Source: Entomomonas sp. E2T0 | GTDB taxonomy: Bacteria > Pseudomonadota > Gammaproteobacteria > Pseudomonadales > Pseudomonadaceae | Direction of reading: 5' to 3' | DNA length: 64,000 nt | Assembly: GCF_025985425.1 (NCBI RefSeq) | Contig: NZ_CP094972.1 | Location: 248,001-312,000, forward strand | Part shown: one piece after another, positions 28,853 through 38,534 of the stretch | How positions within the stretch are numbered: position 1 is the stretch's first letter | How the letters are laid out: every line of letters begins with the position of its first letter | Program-made: the position numbers and the translations under genes | Notes under the pieces: generated by a model | Databases searched by the model: none | The model's input: the letters and a program-made list of their open reading frames with translations, nothing else | Told to the model about the DNA's origin: nothing

Positions 28853-31450
28853 TTAGGCTATTTTTACATCAATTTTGGCATTTTCGGCCGCTTTAACATA
28901 ATTAGTCATTTGATCGAAATTTAAATAGCGATAAATCTCTGGAGCCATTGTGTTAATAGTGTCTGCATATTGCATATATTCTTGTACTGTAGGTAATTTA
29001 CCTAAAGTAGCGGCTACAGAAGCAAGCTCTGCAGAAGATAAATATACATTAGCACCATCGCCTAAACGGTTAGGGAAGTTACGAGTTGAAGTAGAAACTA
29101 CTGTACTATTAGGTTCAACACGCGCTTGGTTACCCATACATAATGAACAACCAGGAACTTCTGTACGAGCACCTACACGACCAAAGATACTGTAGTAACC
29201 TTCTTCAATCAACTGATATTGATCCATTCTAGTTGGTGGCACAATCCATAAACGAGTAGGAATATGCTTAACTTTTTCAAGTAACTTACCAGCGGCACGG
29301 AAATGACCAATATTAGTCATACATGAACCAATAAATACTTCATCCACTTTATCACCAGCTACTGTTGATAATAAACGAGCATCATCTGGATCATTAGGAG
29401 CACAAAGAATAGGCTCTTTTACATCAGCTAGATCAATTTCAATCACTGCTGCATATTCAGCATCTTTATCGGCTTCTAACAATTCTGGATTAGCTAACCA
29501 CTCTTCCATTTTCTTAGCACGACGTTCAATAGTACGCGCATCGCCATAACCTTGATCAATCATCCAACGCAATAAAGTGATGTTAGATTTTAGGTATTCA
29601 GCAATCGCTGATTCTGGAAGTTTAATAGTACAACCAGCCGCAGAACGTTCAGCAGAAGCATCAGAAAGCTCAAATGCTTGCTCAACTGTTAAGTGGTCTA
29701 AACCTTCAATTTCTAAGATACGACCAGAGAAAATATTTTTCTTACCTTTCTTCTCAACAGTTAATAAACCTTGTTGAATTGCATAGTAAGGAATTGCATG
29801 TACTAAGTCACGTAATGTGATGCCTGGTTGCATTTTGCCTTTAAAGCGCACTAACACCGACTCAGGCATATCCAATGGCATAACACCAGTAGCAGCTGCG
29901 AAAGCAACTAGACCAGAACCCGCTGGGAAAGAAATACCCATTGGGAAACGCGTATGCGAGTCGCCACCGGTACCTACAGTATCTGGCAATACCATACGGT
30001 TTAACCAGCTATGAATAATACCATCGCCAGGACGTAAAGAAACACCACCACGATTACGAATAAAGTCAGGTAAGGTATGTTGCGTAGTTACATCAATTGG
30101 TTTTGGATAAGCAGCTGTATGACAGAAAGACTGCATTACTAAATCAGCAGAGAAACCTAAACAGGCTAAATCTTTTAACTCATCACGAGTCATAGGTCCT
30201 GTAGTATCTTGCGAGCCTACACTTGTCATTTTTGGTTCACAGTAAGTACCTGGACGGATACCTGCTACACCACATGCACGACCAACAATCTTCTGTGCTA
30301 AAGAGAAACCTTTACCAGAGTCAGCTGGTACTTCTGGTTTCTTAAATACATCTGAATGACCTAAACCTAGCTCGGTACGCGCTTTATCAGTTAAACCACG
30401 ACCAATAATTAAAGGAATACGACCACCAGCACGAACTTCATCTAACAACACAGGTGTTTTAAGCTCAAAAGTTGTTATTACTTCATCACTATCATGCTTA
30501 GTTACTTTACCCTCATAAGGATAAAGATCGATTAAGTCGCCCATATTAAGGTTAGATACATCAAACTCAATAGGTAACGCGCCAGCATCTTCCATTGTGT
30601 TATAGAAAATAGGAGCAATCTTAGTACCAAAGCAGAAACCACCTTCACGCTTGTTAGGTACATAAGGGATATCTTCACCAAAATACCAAAGCACTGAGTT
30701 AGTGGCTGATTTACGAGAAGAACCTGTGCCTACCACGTCACCGACATAAGCAACAGGATAACCTTTAGCTTTAACTTCTTCGATTTGTTTTAAAGGTCCT
30801 ACGCTGCCTGGTTGAACTGGTTCAATACCATCACGTGCCATTTTTAACATAGCTAAAGCATGTAAAGGGATATCTGGGCGAGACCATGCATCAGGTGCAG
30901 GTGAAAGGTCATCTGTATTGGTTTCACCAGGTACTTTAAATACAGCAATAGTTACTTTTTCTGGTAGTGCTTTACGTGAAGTAAACCACTCAGCATTAGC
31001 CCAAGACTCTAATACCGCTTTAGCGTTAGCATTGCCTGCTTTAGCTTTCTCAGCCACATCATGGAATGCATCAAACATTAATAGCGTATGCTTTAACTCA
31101 TCCGCTGCTAGGCTAGCTAACTCGCTATTATCTAATAGCCCAACCAAAGTGTTAATATTATAACCACCTTGCATTGAACCTAATAATTTAACTGCTAATT
31201 GTTTATTAATTAATGGTGAACTGGTTTCACCTTTAGCAATAGCTGATAAAAAGCCAGCTTTTACATAAGCGGCTTCATCCACCCCAGGTGGAACACGATT
31301 ACTAATTAAATCTACTAAAAATGCTTCCTCACCCTTTGGCGGATTTTTTAATAATTCTACTAGCTGGGCTGTTTGGTCAGCAGTTAACGGTTGAGGAACA
31401 ACTCCCATTGCAGCACGTTCGGCTACATGTTTACGATAAGCTTCAAGCAC
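28853..31450 (-). CDS. acnB: Bifunctional aconitate hydratase B
   Basis: The 865-residue enzyme has the AcnB layout: an N-terminal HEAT-like domain (about 1-160), a swivel domain (about 165-380) and the catalytic domains. The [4Fe-4S] cluster cysteines appear in [10 protein letters not shown] and [10 protein letters not shown]. It interconverts citrate and isocitrate and, in its apo form, can bind mRNA. Its leader holds the 84-bp inverted-repeat element at 31525-31608. Confidence 0.97.
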   Translation of the reverse strand: MLEAYRKHVAERAAMGVVPQPLTADQTAQLVELLKNPPKGEEAFLVDLISNRVPPGVDEAAYVKAGFLSAIAKGETSSPLINKQLAVKLLGSMQGGYNINTLVGLLDNSELASLAADELKHTLLMFDAFHDVAEKAKAGNANAKAVLESWANAEWFTSRKALPEKVTIAVFKVPGETNTDDLSPAPDAWSRPDIPLHALAMLKMARDGIEPVQPGSVGPLKQIEEVKAKGYPVAYVGDVVGTGSSRKSATNSVLWYFGEDIPYVPNKREGGFCFGTKIAPIFYNTMEDAGALPIEFDVSNLNMGDLIDLYPYEGKVTKHDSDEVITTFELKTPVLLDEVRAGGRIPLIIGRGLTDKARTELGLGHSDVFKKPEVPADSGKGFSLAQKIVGRACGVAGIRPGTYCEPKMTSVGSQDTTGPMTRDELKDLACLGFSADLVMQSFCHTAAYPKPIDVTTQHTLPDFIRNRGGVSLRPGDGIIHSWLNRMVLPDTVGTGGDSHTRFPMGISFPAGSGLVAFAAATGVMPLDMPESVLVRFKGKMQPGITLRDLVHAIPYYAIQQGLLTVEKKGKKNIFSGRILEIEGLDHLTVEQAFELSDASAERSAAGCTIKLPESAIAEYLKSNITLLRWMIDQGYGDARTIERRAKKMEEWLANPELLEADKDAEYAAVIEIDLADVKEPILCAPNDPDDARLLSTVAGDKVDEVFIGSCMTNIGHFRAAGKLLEKVKHIPTRLWIVPPTRMDQYQLIEEGYYSIFGRVGARTEVPGCSLCMGNQARVEPNSTVVSTSTRNFPNRLGDGANVYLSSAELASVAATLGKLPTVQEYMQYADTINTMAPEIYRYLNFDQMTNYVKAAENAKIDVKIA

Positions 31451-31861
31451 GGTATTACCCTCTTTGTGATTCTTAGGCTGGATAATTTATGATTAGGATT
31501 TCCAGCTTTCCCATTAAGACCCTTTATAGGAAGCTGTTTTCAAAGTTTTACGTGGAATAAAGAGGGGTTCCAAGATAATACTCGTGACGCTTTGAAAACA
31601 GCTTCTATGATACAAAAGAACCTGATCTTTGTTATTTTAGTACAATCTACTCATAAAGTTAAGTAAGGATAGCAACATACGCCAGTAACCATTGTTTAAA
31701 ATCCCTGTACTAAAAAGAATAAAATTTTGTCTACAATCAGTGAGACATCTAAATAGACAACAAAATTTCTAATAATTTCCATATCTATTATTAATTTTTA
31801 GTATAGTAACTATTATTTATTAGTATGATCTTCATAATTTAAACAAAAACCTACTAAAAGA
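31451..31861. other. Gene-free region upstream of acnB
   Basis: About 410 bases separate acnB from the XRE gene. No convincing open frame was found. It contains the inverted-repeat element at 31525-31608 and otherwise AT-rich sequence, where the acnB promoter must lie. Confidence 0.6.
31525..31608. repeat. 84-bp element with 19-20 bp terminal inverted repeats
   Basis: ATAGGAAGCTGTTTTCAAAG (31526-31545) is matched by the reverse complement of 31590-31608 with a single one-base gap. The middle holds a smaller GGAA/TTCC pair. It lies 75 bases upstream of the acnB start. It shares the TATAG edge and CTGTTT segment with the 106-108 bp repeats but little else, so it may be a second short mobile palindrome or an acnB leader hairpin. 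Confidence 0.6.
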
Positions 31862-32161
31862 TTAATCACTACTCTCTGTTAAAAGATTTAGGATAATTAT
31901 TTTTTTCTTTAAGAGAGCTTGCCTAAATAAACCAATTAACTCAATTTCATCTTTAGAAAACTCATCTCTTCTACCAGTAACGATATATAAAATATCAACA
32001 CCATTTTGATAAATTTTTTCTAAATAATCTATGTCTGGTTTTCGCTTATTTTTCTCATAATTGAATTGAGCTATCTTAGCCACCCCACCCAATTGACCAA
32101 ACTCTTCTTGTGAAAGATTCAAACGTAATCTTTCTTCTTTTAACCGTTCCCCTACACTCAT
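31862..32161 (-). CDS. XRE-family helix-turn-helix regulator
   Basis: The 99-residue protein has an N-terminal Cro/C1-type HTH (GERLKEERLRLNLSQEEFG) followed by IAQFNYEKNKRKPDIDYLEK, and a short C-terminal helical region. It resembles small phage or plasmid repressors. It is divergent from a 58-codon gene at 32268, with a perfect palindrome in between, so it likely represses that gene and itself. Confidence 0.85.
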   Translation of the reverse strand: MSVGERLKEERLRLNLSQEEFGQLGGVAKIAQFNYEKNKRKPDIDYLEKIYQNGVDILYIVTGRRDEFSKDEIELIGLFRQALLKKKIIILNLLTESSD

Positions 32162-32184
32162 AAGGAATATATTTACCTTGATTG

Positions 32185-32200
32185 TTATTCAAATGAATAA
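32185..32200. promoter_or_regulatory. Candidate operator palindrome of the XRE regulator
   Basis: TTATTCA-AA-TGAATAA is a perfect 16-base dyad 24 bases upstream of the XRE start, in the divergent intergenic region. Confidence 0.5.
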
Positions 32201-32267
32201 TAAACTCTATTGAAAGTGGATAATTTACAACATAACGAAACCTAACAATACTTAAGGAAATTATGTC

Positions 32268-32444
32268 ATGTCGACTCAATTGAAACAAGCAAAGCGCCCC
32301 TATAAAGAATATTTAGTACGCTTGTCTTTAGATGATGCTCTTCGGTTTGACAACGAAGCAAAAGGTAAAGGATTAAAGGGAGGCACATACATGCGATTAC
32401 TAATTCTAGAAAATATGAAAACCAAGAACTCCTCAAATCAGTAG
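32268..32444 (+). CDS. Small 58-residue protein, Arc/ribbon-helix-helix-like
   Basis: An ATG at 32268 gives MSTQLKQAKRPYKEYLVRLS and ends at TAG 32442-32444. The beta-strand-like YKEYLVRLS followed by two predicted helices resembles Arc-type DNA-binding proteins, and the lysine/arginine content is high. AAGGAAATT precedes it; another ATG five bases upstream in a different frame gives only six codons. It is divergent from the XRE gene. Function is unknown; a phage-like switch or toxin-antitoxin-like pair is conceivable but not shown. Confidence 0.6.
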   Translation: MSTQLKQAKRPYKEYLVRLSLDDALRFDNEAKGKGLKGGTYMRLLILENMKTKNSSNQ

Positions 32445-32618
32445 TATTTTTTAATTTTTCACTACTTTTAGAGAGGGCAATATGTTGCTTTATAATGGTT
32501 CCATATAGTCATAACCATCATTACATAAAGCCTGTTTAAACAATTTTACTCCACAAGGATAACTTCTATTTGTTCATCCTTAGGGAACGTTTTATCAAAA
32601 AAATGGAACAGTCTATTT

Positions 32619-33809
32619 ATGAATAACTCTCGAGAATTATTTTTTATAAATAATTTATTCCAATATGGCGTTATCATGCTTATTGTTGGTTTAGCTATAC
32701 TCCCTTATAAACTTTATTCACAATTATTGAACATTTTTCTTTATCTACCCGCCATTTGTTTAATAATTATTTATCATAAATCATTACTTAGAAATATTAG
32801 AACGACTCCCGTATTATGGTTTTTTATTGTTCTCATTGTATGGGCAGCTATTACTACCAATTGGTCACAAGAAATTCAAAAAATAAGAGAATTAAAAAGA
32901 CTCGTTTACATCATAATTTTTATCTTAGGTTGTGTTGTATGGAACCTTAAACAACCTAAGAAATTTGAAAACACACTATTTATTAGCAGCTTACTACTAG
33001 CCGCCTGCGCACTTATTGCTATGTTACTATGGCCATGGCGCAATCCTCTTATTGCAGACCGCATGGCTGCTTTCAATACACTAGAGAACCCCATTATTGC
33101 CAGTTATGCTATGGGTATTGCATTTGTCATACTGCATCTTCATAACTGTAATAAAAACGCTTTTATCCAAATTATTCGTTTTTTTGCACTGTTAGTACTT
33201 TTAGCTTTTATTATCTGGACAGGTAGTAGAGGGGCTATTGGTAGTTTAGTCATCTATTTACTATTAAGTTTTTTTTGGCTAAAACAACAACAAAAACCGT
33301 GGTTTATTTTTATTATTTTATCTGGCTGTATATTATTGTTAATTTTTTCAAGCCACTTACTCTTTGAAAGAGGTTTTTCTTATCGCCCTGCTATTCTACT
33401 AACCTCATTGCAAATGATTATAGAAAACCCAATGGGAATAGGATTAGCTACACCTTACCAAATACCATTTACAGTGCAACTTGTATTCTCTCATAGCCAT
33501 AATTTATTTCTTCATATAGGTATAGGGCTAGGTATGCCAGGACTTATCCTTTATTTAATCTTATGGGTTAATACAGGCTGGCAAGCATGGAAAAATCGCA
33601 GTCTACCTATTGGTAAATTACTATTAGGAATTTTTATTTTTTCCTCAATAGCCTTACAGTTTGATGGGATATATTTATGGGATAAGCCGAATGGAATTTG
33701 GCTAATGACTTGGTTACCTATTGCTATAGGGTTCTATCTAACTAATCAAAAAACAATATATCAGCCTCATCAGAAAATCAATTTAGAAAACTCTAATCAA
33801 CATGCCTAA
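32619..33809 (+). CDS. O-antigen ligase-like membrane protein (WaaL/Wzy_C family)
   Basis: The 396-residue protein has about eleven membrane helices and a periplasmic loop containing SHSHNLFLHIGIGLGMPG, the H-x-H-N-x-(F/L) signature of the O-antigen ligase/polymerase family. RPAILLTSLQMIIENPMGIG matches the pre-motif loop. Such proteins attach O-antigen to lipid A-core, or polymerise glycans; the exact role cannot be fixed. It overlaps the following glycosyltransferase by eight bases, which indicates one transcript. Confidence 0.82.
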   Translation: MNNSRELFFINNLFQYGVIMLIVGLAILPYKLYSQLLNIFLYLPAICLIIIYHKSLLRNIRTTPVLWFFIVLIVWAAITTNWSQEIQKIRELKRLVYIIIFILGCVVWNLKQPKKFENTLFISSLLLAACALIAMLLWPWRNPLIADRMAAFNTLENPIIASYAMGIAFVILHLHNCNKNAFIQIIRFFALLVLLAFIIWTGSRGAIGSLVIYLLLSFFWLKQQQKPWFIFIILSGCILLLIFSSHLLFERGFSYRPAILLTSLQMIIENPMGIGLATPYQIPFTVQLVFSHSHNLFLHIGIGLGMPGLILYLILWVNTGWQAWKNRSLPIGKLLLGIFIFSSIALQFDGIYLWDKPNGIWLMTWLPIAIGFYLTNQKTIYQPHQKINLENSNQHA

Positions 33810-34626
33810 AATATCAGTCATTATACCTGTTTATAATTGTGAGCAATATTTGGATGAAACTTTATCTAGTGTTTTATCATCATCTTTGACTGATATTGAA
33901 GTTATTATTGTAGATGATGGCTCATTAGATGATAGTTATAACAAATGTCTAATTTGGGCTAATAAAGACTCTCGCATTAAACTAATAAAGCAAACCAATA
34001 AAGGCGTTGTTACAGCAAGAAATAATGCTATACAGATTGCTCAAAGTGAATATATTTTTCCTTTAGATGCCGATGATAGAATTCATCCTTATTGTTTAGA
34101 AAAATTGTTAACCACTATAGAAACTAATCATTATGATGTAGTCTACTCTCAAGTAGAATTTTTTGGTACAAAAACAGGGATTTTTAAACTTCCAAAAGCT
34201 ATCCCAGAAGAAATGATACAACGAAATGTTGTAGTCTGCTCTGCTCTTTATAAAAAGTCTGATTGGCAAAAATATTGTGGTTATGACATGGCATGTCATA
34301 ACGGCTATGAAGATTGGGAGTTTTGGTTAAACTTTGTTGCTGATAATAAAAAATTTTATCGAATAGATGAGATATTATTTTTTTATAGAATAAGATCTAA
34401 CTCAAGAAACAATATAATAATCAAAAAAGACTTTCAATATATTTACAGCTACATCAAACAAAAACATCAGAGTTTGTATAATGCTTATTATAAAAAAGTT
34501 AAAACCATTAATTTTCTTAACAAACTCTTCAAAATCTTAAAAAGCCCTATAACTATATTTCTTAATAAATCACAAAAGGAAAAATGGAAAAACTTTAGAA
34601 TTCCCTATCGTATTAGAAGAAAATAA
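33802..34626 (+). CDS. Family 2 glycosyltransferase
   Basis: The 274-residue protein has the GT-A fold start (ISVIIPVYNCEQYLDETL), VIIVDDGSLDDS for nucleotide sugar binding, and FPLDADDRIHP containing the DxD motif. The C-terminal third is rich in Lys and aromatic residues and may attach to the membrane surface. The overlap with the ligase gene suggests work on the LPS core or O-antigen. Confidence 0.9.
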   Translation: MPKISVIIPVYNCEQYLDETLSSVLSSSLTDIEVIIVDDGSLDDSYNKCLIWANKDSRIKLIKQTNKGVVTARNNAIQIAQSEYIFPLDADDRIHPYCLEKLLTTIETNHYDVVYSQVEFFGTKTGIFKLPKAIPEEMIQRNVVVCSALYKKSDWQKYCGYDMACHNGYEDWEFWLNFVADNKKFYRIDEILFFYRIRSNSRNNIIIKKDFQYIYSYIKQKHQSLYNAYYKKVKTINFLNKLFKILKSPITIFLNKSQKEKWKNFRIPYRIRRK

Positions 34627-34640
34627 TTCATTACCTAATG

Positions 34641-36653
34641 TCACTCTTGATTACGTCTAAAATATTTAAGTTCTCTTATATAAAATCGATTAGGATGACA
34701 TGCTTCCATTAAATCTTGCTCGATTGGAAAAGGTTCATTTTCCATCCAACTCGCTAACATTTCACCACATAAGGGAGCAGTTATTAAACCTCTAGAACCA
34801 TGTGCTACATTTAAAAATAATCCTCTTATCCAATGGCAAGGTATATTGGGTGTTTTTTTAGAATCTTTAATTAAAACCTGATAATCATGTAAAAAAGTAT
34901 CTCTATCTGCAATAGGCCCCACTAGAGGTAAATAGTCAGTCGCTGTACAACGATAAGCTGCCCGCCCTTCTAAACTATTTATGTCCAAATGATCTACTTG
35001 TAACCGATCACCCAAATCTAAAGATATTGTTTTTAATGTTTGGATATTTTCTCGATGCTCTTTGTTACTCAATGCTAAATCTGCTGCATGAAAGTTAAAG
35101 GTAGCACCTAAACAATGTTTACTGTCTCTCGCTGGAGAAATATAACCATCACTGCATACTATTGTTGATAATGCTTGACTACTATCAGTTACAGGTAACT
35201 CTGTGGTTTGTCCTCGAATAGCTTTAATAGGCAACTTATTAGTCATCATAAATTGCTTAGTGTCAGCTGCCCCCGCCAAGACAACAATATCAGCAGTAGC
35301 TAAAGTATTTTCACCACTTAAAACATTCCAATGTGTTACTTGATAATCCAACGATACTACATTTTGATTACACAACACTTTAATATTTGGGTGATCTAAT
35401 AATGCCTGGCATAACTTACGGGGTTTAACCCAACAGCCTTCTGGAAAAAATAAACCATTATTATTAACAGTTAGGCCTGCTAACTGATTTGCTTGTTGTT
35501 GATCAACTGGATATAACAATGAAGATGAAAAAGCTTCTGCTAGTTGTTGTTGGCGTTTTTGTTCTTTATCATCAAAAGCTAATTGTAGAACACCACAATC
35601 TTGCCAGTCTTCATTTTTAGTTAATTTTCCTTGATTTGTTAGAGACTCTAGTAAACGTCGGGTATAACCAAAACCCTCTATTAATAAGCGTGACTGTAGT
35701 GTTTGATGAGCAGATAATTTTAAATAAAGTATCCCCTGCGCGTTACCTGACCCTTCCAAAGCAATATCATGATTACGCTCTAATACTGTAACCTGCCACC
35801 CTCTAGCGGCTAAACTAGCTGCTGACGAAGCCCCTGCCACACCTGCACCAATAACAATAGCAGTTCGATTAGCAAAGTTTGTTTCAGCAAGACGGCTATA
35901 CCAAGGAGGTGTTATATTACGACGATTAGGTCTAGATTCTATTACTCCTTGAAAATGTCCGTAAAGCATTTCTCGTTTATTAGCAAATCCTTTATCTTTT
36001 GCAACAACAAAACCAGCTTCCTGCAAGCCTCTACGCACAAAGCCTGCACTAGTAAAAGTAGCTAAGGTAGTATTAATTTTTGATAGGCGAGCTAACTGTT
36101 TAAATAAATCATCTGTCCACATTTGTGGATTTTTTGCAGGCGAGAAACCATCTAAAAACCATGCATCCACTTTAGCATTTAACTTAGGTAACTGTTCATG
36201 TACATCACCGACTAATAATGTTAACGCTACTCTACCATTAGCAAAAATAAAATTCTGGTAGCCTTCATGAATAGCGACATATTGGTTAATTAATTCTTTA
36301 CTGAATTTAGCCAAATCATCCCACAAACTTAGTGCTTGCCCTAAGTCTTGTATAGTCAAAGGGTATTTTTCAACACTAATATAATGTAACCTAGCATGAT
36401 GAGGAGCTACTTCTTCAAATAATTGCCAAGCAGATAAAAAATTTAACCCAGAACCGAAACCTGTTTCACCAATAACAAAACAGTTATTATTTTTTAAATT
36501 TCTAAAACGTTCTAATAAATTATTATGTTTTAAGAAAACATAATAGGTTTCATCTAGACCAGATGTTTTAGAAAAGTAGATATCATCAAACTCAGTTGAA
36601 ACAGGCTGCCCTTGTTCATCCCAAGTTAATTTAGCATAGGTTGTTTTAGTCAT
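34641..36653 (-). CDS. mnmC: Bifunctional tRNA wobble-uridine modification enzyme MnmC
   Basis: The 670-residue protein fuses an N-terminal SAM-dependent methyltransferase (MnmD, about 1-240: GETGFGSGLNFLSAW and WFLDGFSPAKNPQMW) to a C-terminal FAD-dependent oxidase (about 260-670, with IVIGAGVAGASSAASLA and a DAO-like tail). It converts cmnm5(s2)U34 to nm5 and then mnm5(s2)U34 in tRNA. The start MTKTTYAKLTWDEQGQP is typical. Confidence 0.96.
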   Translation of the reverse strand: MTKTTYAKLTWDEQGQPVSTEFDDIYFSKTSGLDETYYVFLKHNNLLERFRNLKNNNCFVIGETGFGSGLNFLSAWQLFEEVAPHHARLHYISVEKYPLTIQDLGQALSLWDDLAKFSKELINQYVAIHEGYQNFIFANGRVALTLLVGDVHEQLPKLNAKVDAWFLDGFSPAKNPQMWTDDLFKQLARLSKINTTLATFTSAGFVRRGLQEAGFVVAKDKGFANKREMLYGHFQGVIESRPNRRNITPPWYSRLAETNFANRTAIVIGAGVAGASSAASLAARGWQVTVLERNHDIALEGSGNAQGILYLKLSAHQTLQSRLLIEGFGYTRRLLESLTNQGKLTKNEDWQDCGVLQLAFDDKEQKRQQQLAEAFSSSLLYPVDQQQANQLAGLTVNNNGLFFPEGCWVKPRKLCQALLDHPNIKVLCNQNVVSLDYQVTHWNVLSGENTLATADIVVLAGAADTKQFMMTNKLPIKAIRGQTTELPVTDSSQALSTIVCSDGYISPARDSKHCLGATFNFHAADLALSNKEHRENIQTLKTISLDLGDRLQVDHLDINSLEGRAAYRCTATDYLPLVGPIADRDTFLHDYQVLIKDSKKTPNIPCHWIRGLFLNVAHGSRGLITAPLCGEMLASWMENEPFPIEQDLMEACHPNRFYIRELKYFRRNQE

Positions 36654-36727
36654 CGCTATTAATAATCAAAAATACTATAGCGTTAATTATACATGGAATA
36701 AATTAAATGATATTGTTGAAGGTGGTT

Positions 36728-36764
36728 AAAAAAGAAAACCCCATAAATCACTTTATGAGGTTTT
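36728..36764 (-). terminator. Rho-independent terminator of glnA
   Basis: On the minus strand AAAACCTCATAAA and TTTATGGGGTTTT form a stem with GT wobble, followed by CTTTTTT. It lies about 60 bases after the glnA stop. Confidence 0.8.
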
Positions 36765-36825
36765 ACTTTATTTAGCCTTTTAAAGCTATTGTCCCTGAAA
36801 ACTATGCTGTATTTCTACTAAACGC

Positions 36826-38229
36826 TTAAACGCTGTAGTACAAATCGTACTCTAATGGATGTACGAATGTCCTTACTTTGATTTCTTCAGCAGATTTTAG
36901 TTCAATAAATGCGTCAATAAATTCATCACTGAATACACCACCCTTTGTTAAGAACGCACGATCAGCATCTAATGCTTCTAATGCTTCTTTTAAGCTACCA
37001 CACACTTGTGGAATTGCTTTTGACTCTTCTGGTGGTAAATCATATAAGTTTTTATCTGCTGCATCACCAGGATGGATTTTATTTTGAATACCATCTAAAC
37101 CAGCCATTAATAATGCTGCAAAAGCTAAATAGGGGTTAGCTGCTGGATCTGGGAAACGCGCCTCAATACGACGGCCTCTTGGATTATTCACATAAGGAAT
37201 ACGAATAGAAGCTGAACGGTTACGTGCCGAATAAGCGAGCATTACAGGTGCTTCAAAACCAGGAACTAAACGCTTATAAGAGTTAGTAGATGGGTTAGTA
37301 AAACCATTTAATGCTTTACCATGTTTGATGATACCGCCAATAAAGTATAAAGCTGTTTCAGAAAGGCCTGCATAACCATCACCAGCAAAGGTATTTTTAC
37401 CATCTTTTGCAATAGACATATGCACATGCATACCTGAACCATTATCACCATACAAAGGTTTAGGCATGAAGGTAGCTGTTTTACCATAAATATCTGCTAC
37501 ATTATGGATTACATATTTTAAAGTTTGTACTTCATCTGCTTTAGTCACTAGTGTGTTGAATTTAACACCAATTTCATTTTGACCTGCTGTAGCCACTTCA
37601 TGGTGATGAACTTCAACTTCTAAACCCATTTCTTCCAATGCATTACACATTGCTGTACGGATTTCATGGTCATGATCAACAGGAGGTACTGGGAAGTAAC
37701 CACCTTTTACACCTGGACGGTGGCCTCTGTTACCATCTTCAAAATCAGCATCTGTATTCCAAGAAGCTTGTTCAGAATAAATTTTAAACATTGAACCAGA
37801 AATATCTGATTTATATTTTACTTCATCAAAAATAAAGAATTCTGGCTCTGGACCAACAAAAACTGTATCACCAATCCCAGTTGATTTTAAATATTCTTCT
37901 GCACGTCTTGCGATACCACGAGGATCACGATCATAACCTTGCATGGTAGAAGGTTCAATAATATCGCAAACTAGAATTAAGGTAGGATCAGTAGTAAATG
38001 GATCGATCACAGCTGAGCTATCATCTGGCATTAAAATCATGTCAGAAGCTTCAATTCCTTTCCAACCTGCAATAGATGAACCATCAAACATTTGTCCAGA
38101 CTCAAAAAAGTCTTCATCAACAACATGAGCTGGAATAGTAACGTGCTGTTGCTTGCCCTTAGTATCTGTAAAACGCAAATCAACCCACTTTACATTATGT
38201 TCTTTAATTAGTTGTACCGCTTTTGACAT
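36826..38229 (-). CDS. glnA: Glutamine synthetase, type I
   Basis: The 467-residue enzyme has the beta-grasp and catalytic domains of dodecameric GSI. Motifs are [11 protein letters not shown], the metal-binding [11 protein letters not shown] and [12 protein letters not shown], the ATP-site NRSASIRIP and the adenylylation site with Tyr in [16 protein letters not shown] lies six bases before the chosen ATG (38229); an ATG four codons upstream would contain that Shine-Dalgarno sequence within the coding region. No ntrB-ntrC genes are adjacent. Confidence 0.97.
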   Translation of the reverse strand: MSKAVQLIKEHNVKWVDLRFTDTKGKQQHVTIPAHVVDEDFFESGQMFDGSSIAGWKGIEASDMILMPDDSSAVIDPFTTDPTLILVCDIIEPSTMQGYDRDPRGIARRAEEYLKSTGIGDTVFVGPEPEFFIFDEVKYKSDISGSMFKIYSEQASWNTDADFEDGNRGHRPGVKGGYFPVPPVDHDHEIRTAMCNALEEMGLEVEVHHHEVATAGQNEIGVKFNTLVTKADEVQTLKYVIHNVADIYGKTATFMPKPLYGDNGSGMHVHMSIAKDGKNTFAGDGYAGLSETALYFIGGIIKHGKALNGFTNPSTNSYKRLVPGFEAPVMLAYSARNRSASIRIPYVNNPRGRRIEARFPDPAANPYLAFAALLMAGLDGIQNKIHPGDAADKNLYDLPPEESKAIPQVCGSLKEALEALDADRAFLTKGGVFSDEFIDAFIELKSAEEIKVRTFVHPLEYDLYYSV

Positions 38230-38534
38230 GTTATTCTCCAAGAAATATAGCTGGATTATTTAGGCAGTCCCAGCAAATCAACACCAAGTAAACTGTTAGT
38301 TTAGAAACCTTTACTAGTAAATAGCAAATTATATGCCATCCTTAATTATTAATAGAGAATCGCTTACTTAGATAATTGCATAACTCTATCTATTAATAAA
38401 AGAACTAAACAACGCACCAAAATAATACTTATAAACAATATAATGCATCAAGTAGGTGCAGAAAATTATTGAGCTATCATAACATGGTTAAATATAAAGA
38501 GTAGATGGGTTTTTACACTAATCGCTAACAAGCA
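38230..38534 (-). other. Leader and promoter region of glnA
   Basis: About 300 AT-rich bases lie between glnA and the glcD-type gene upstream. A possible sigma-70 pair on the minus strand is TTGATG and TATTAT with 18 bases between. I saw no convincing sigma-54 (GG-N10-GC) site. Confidence 0.35.

Noticed and set aside
32076-32288. 70-codon frame overlapping the XRE gene start
   Set aside because: It covers the divergent promoter region in another frame and its product has no sensible pattern.
38230-38534. Sigma-54 promoter before glnA
   Set aside because: No GG-N10-GC pair in good context was found on the minus strand.
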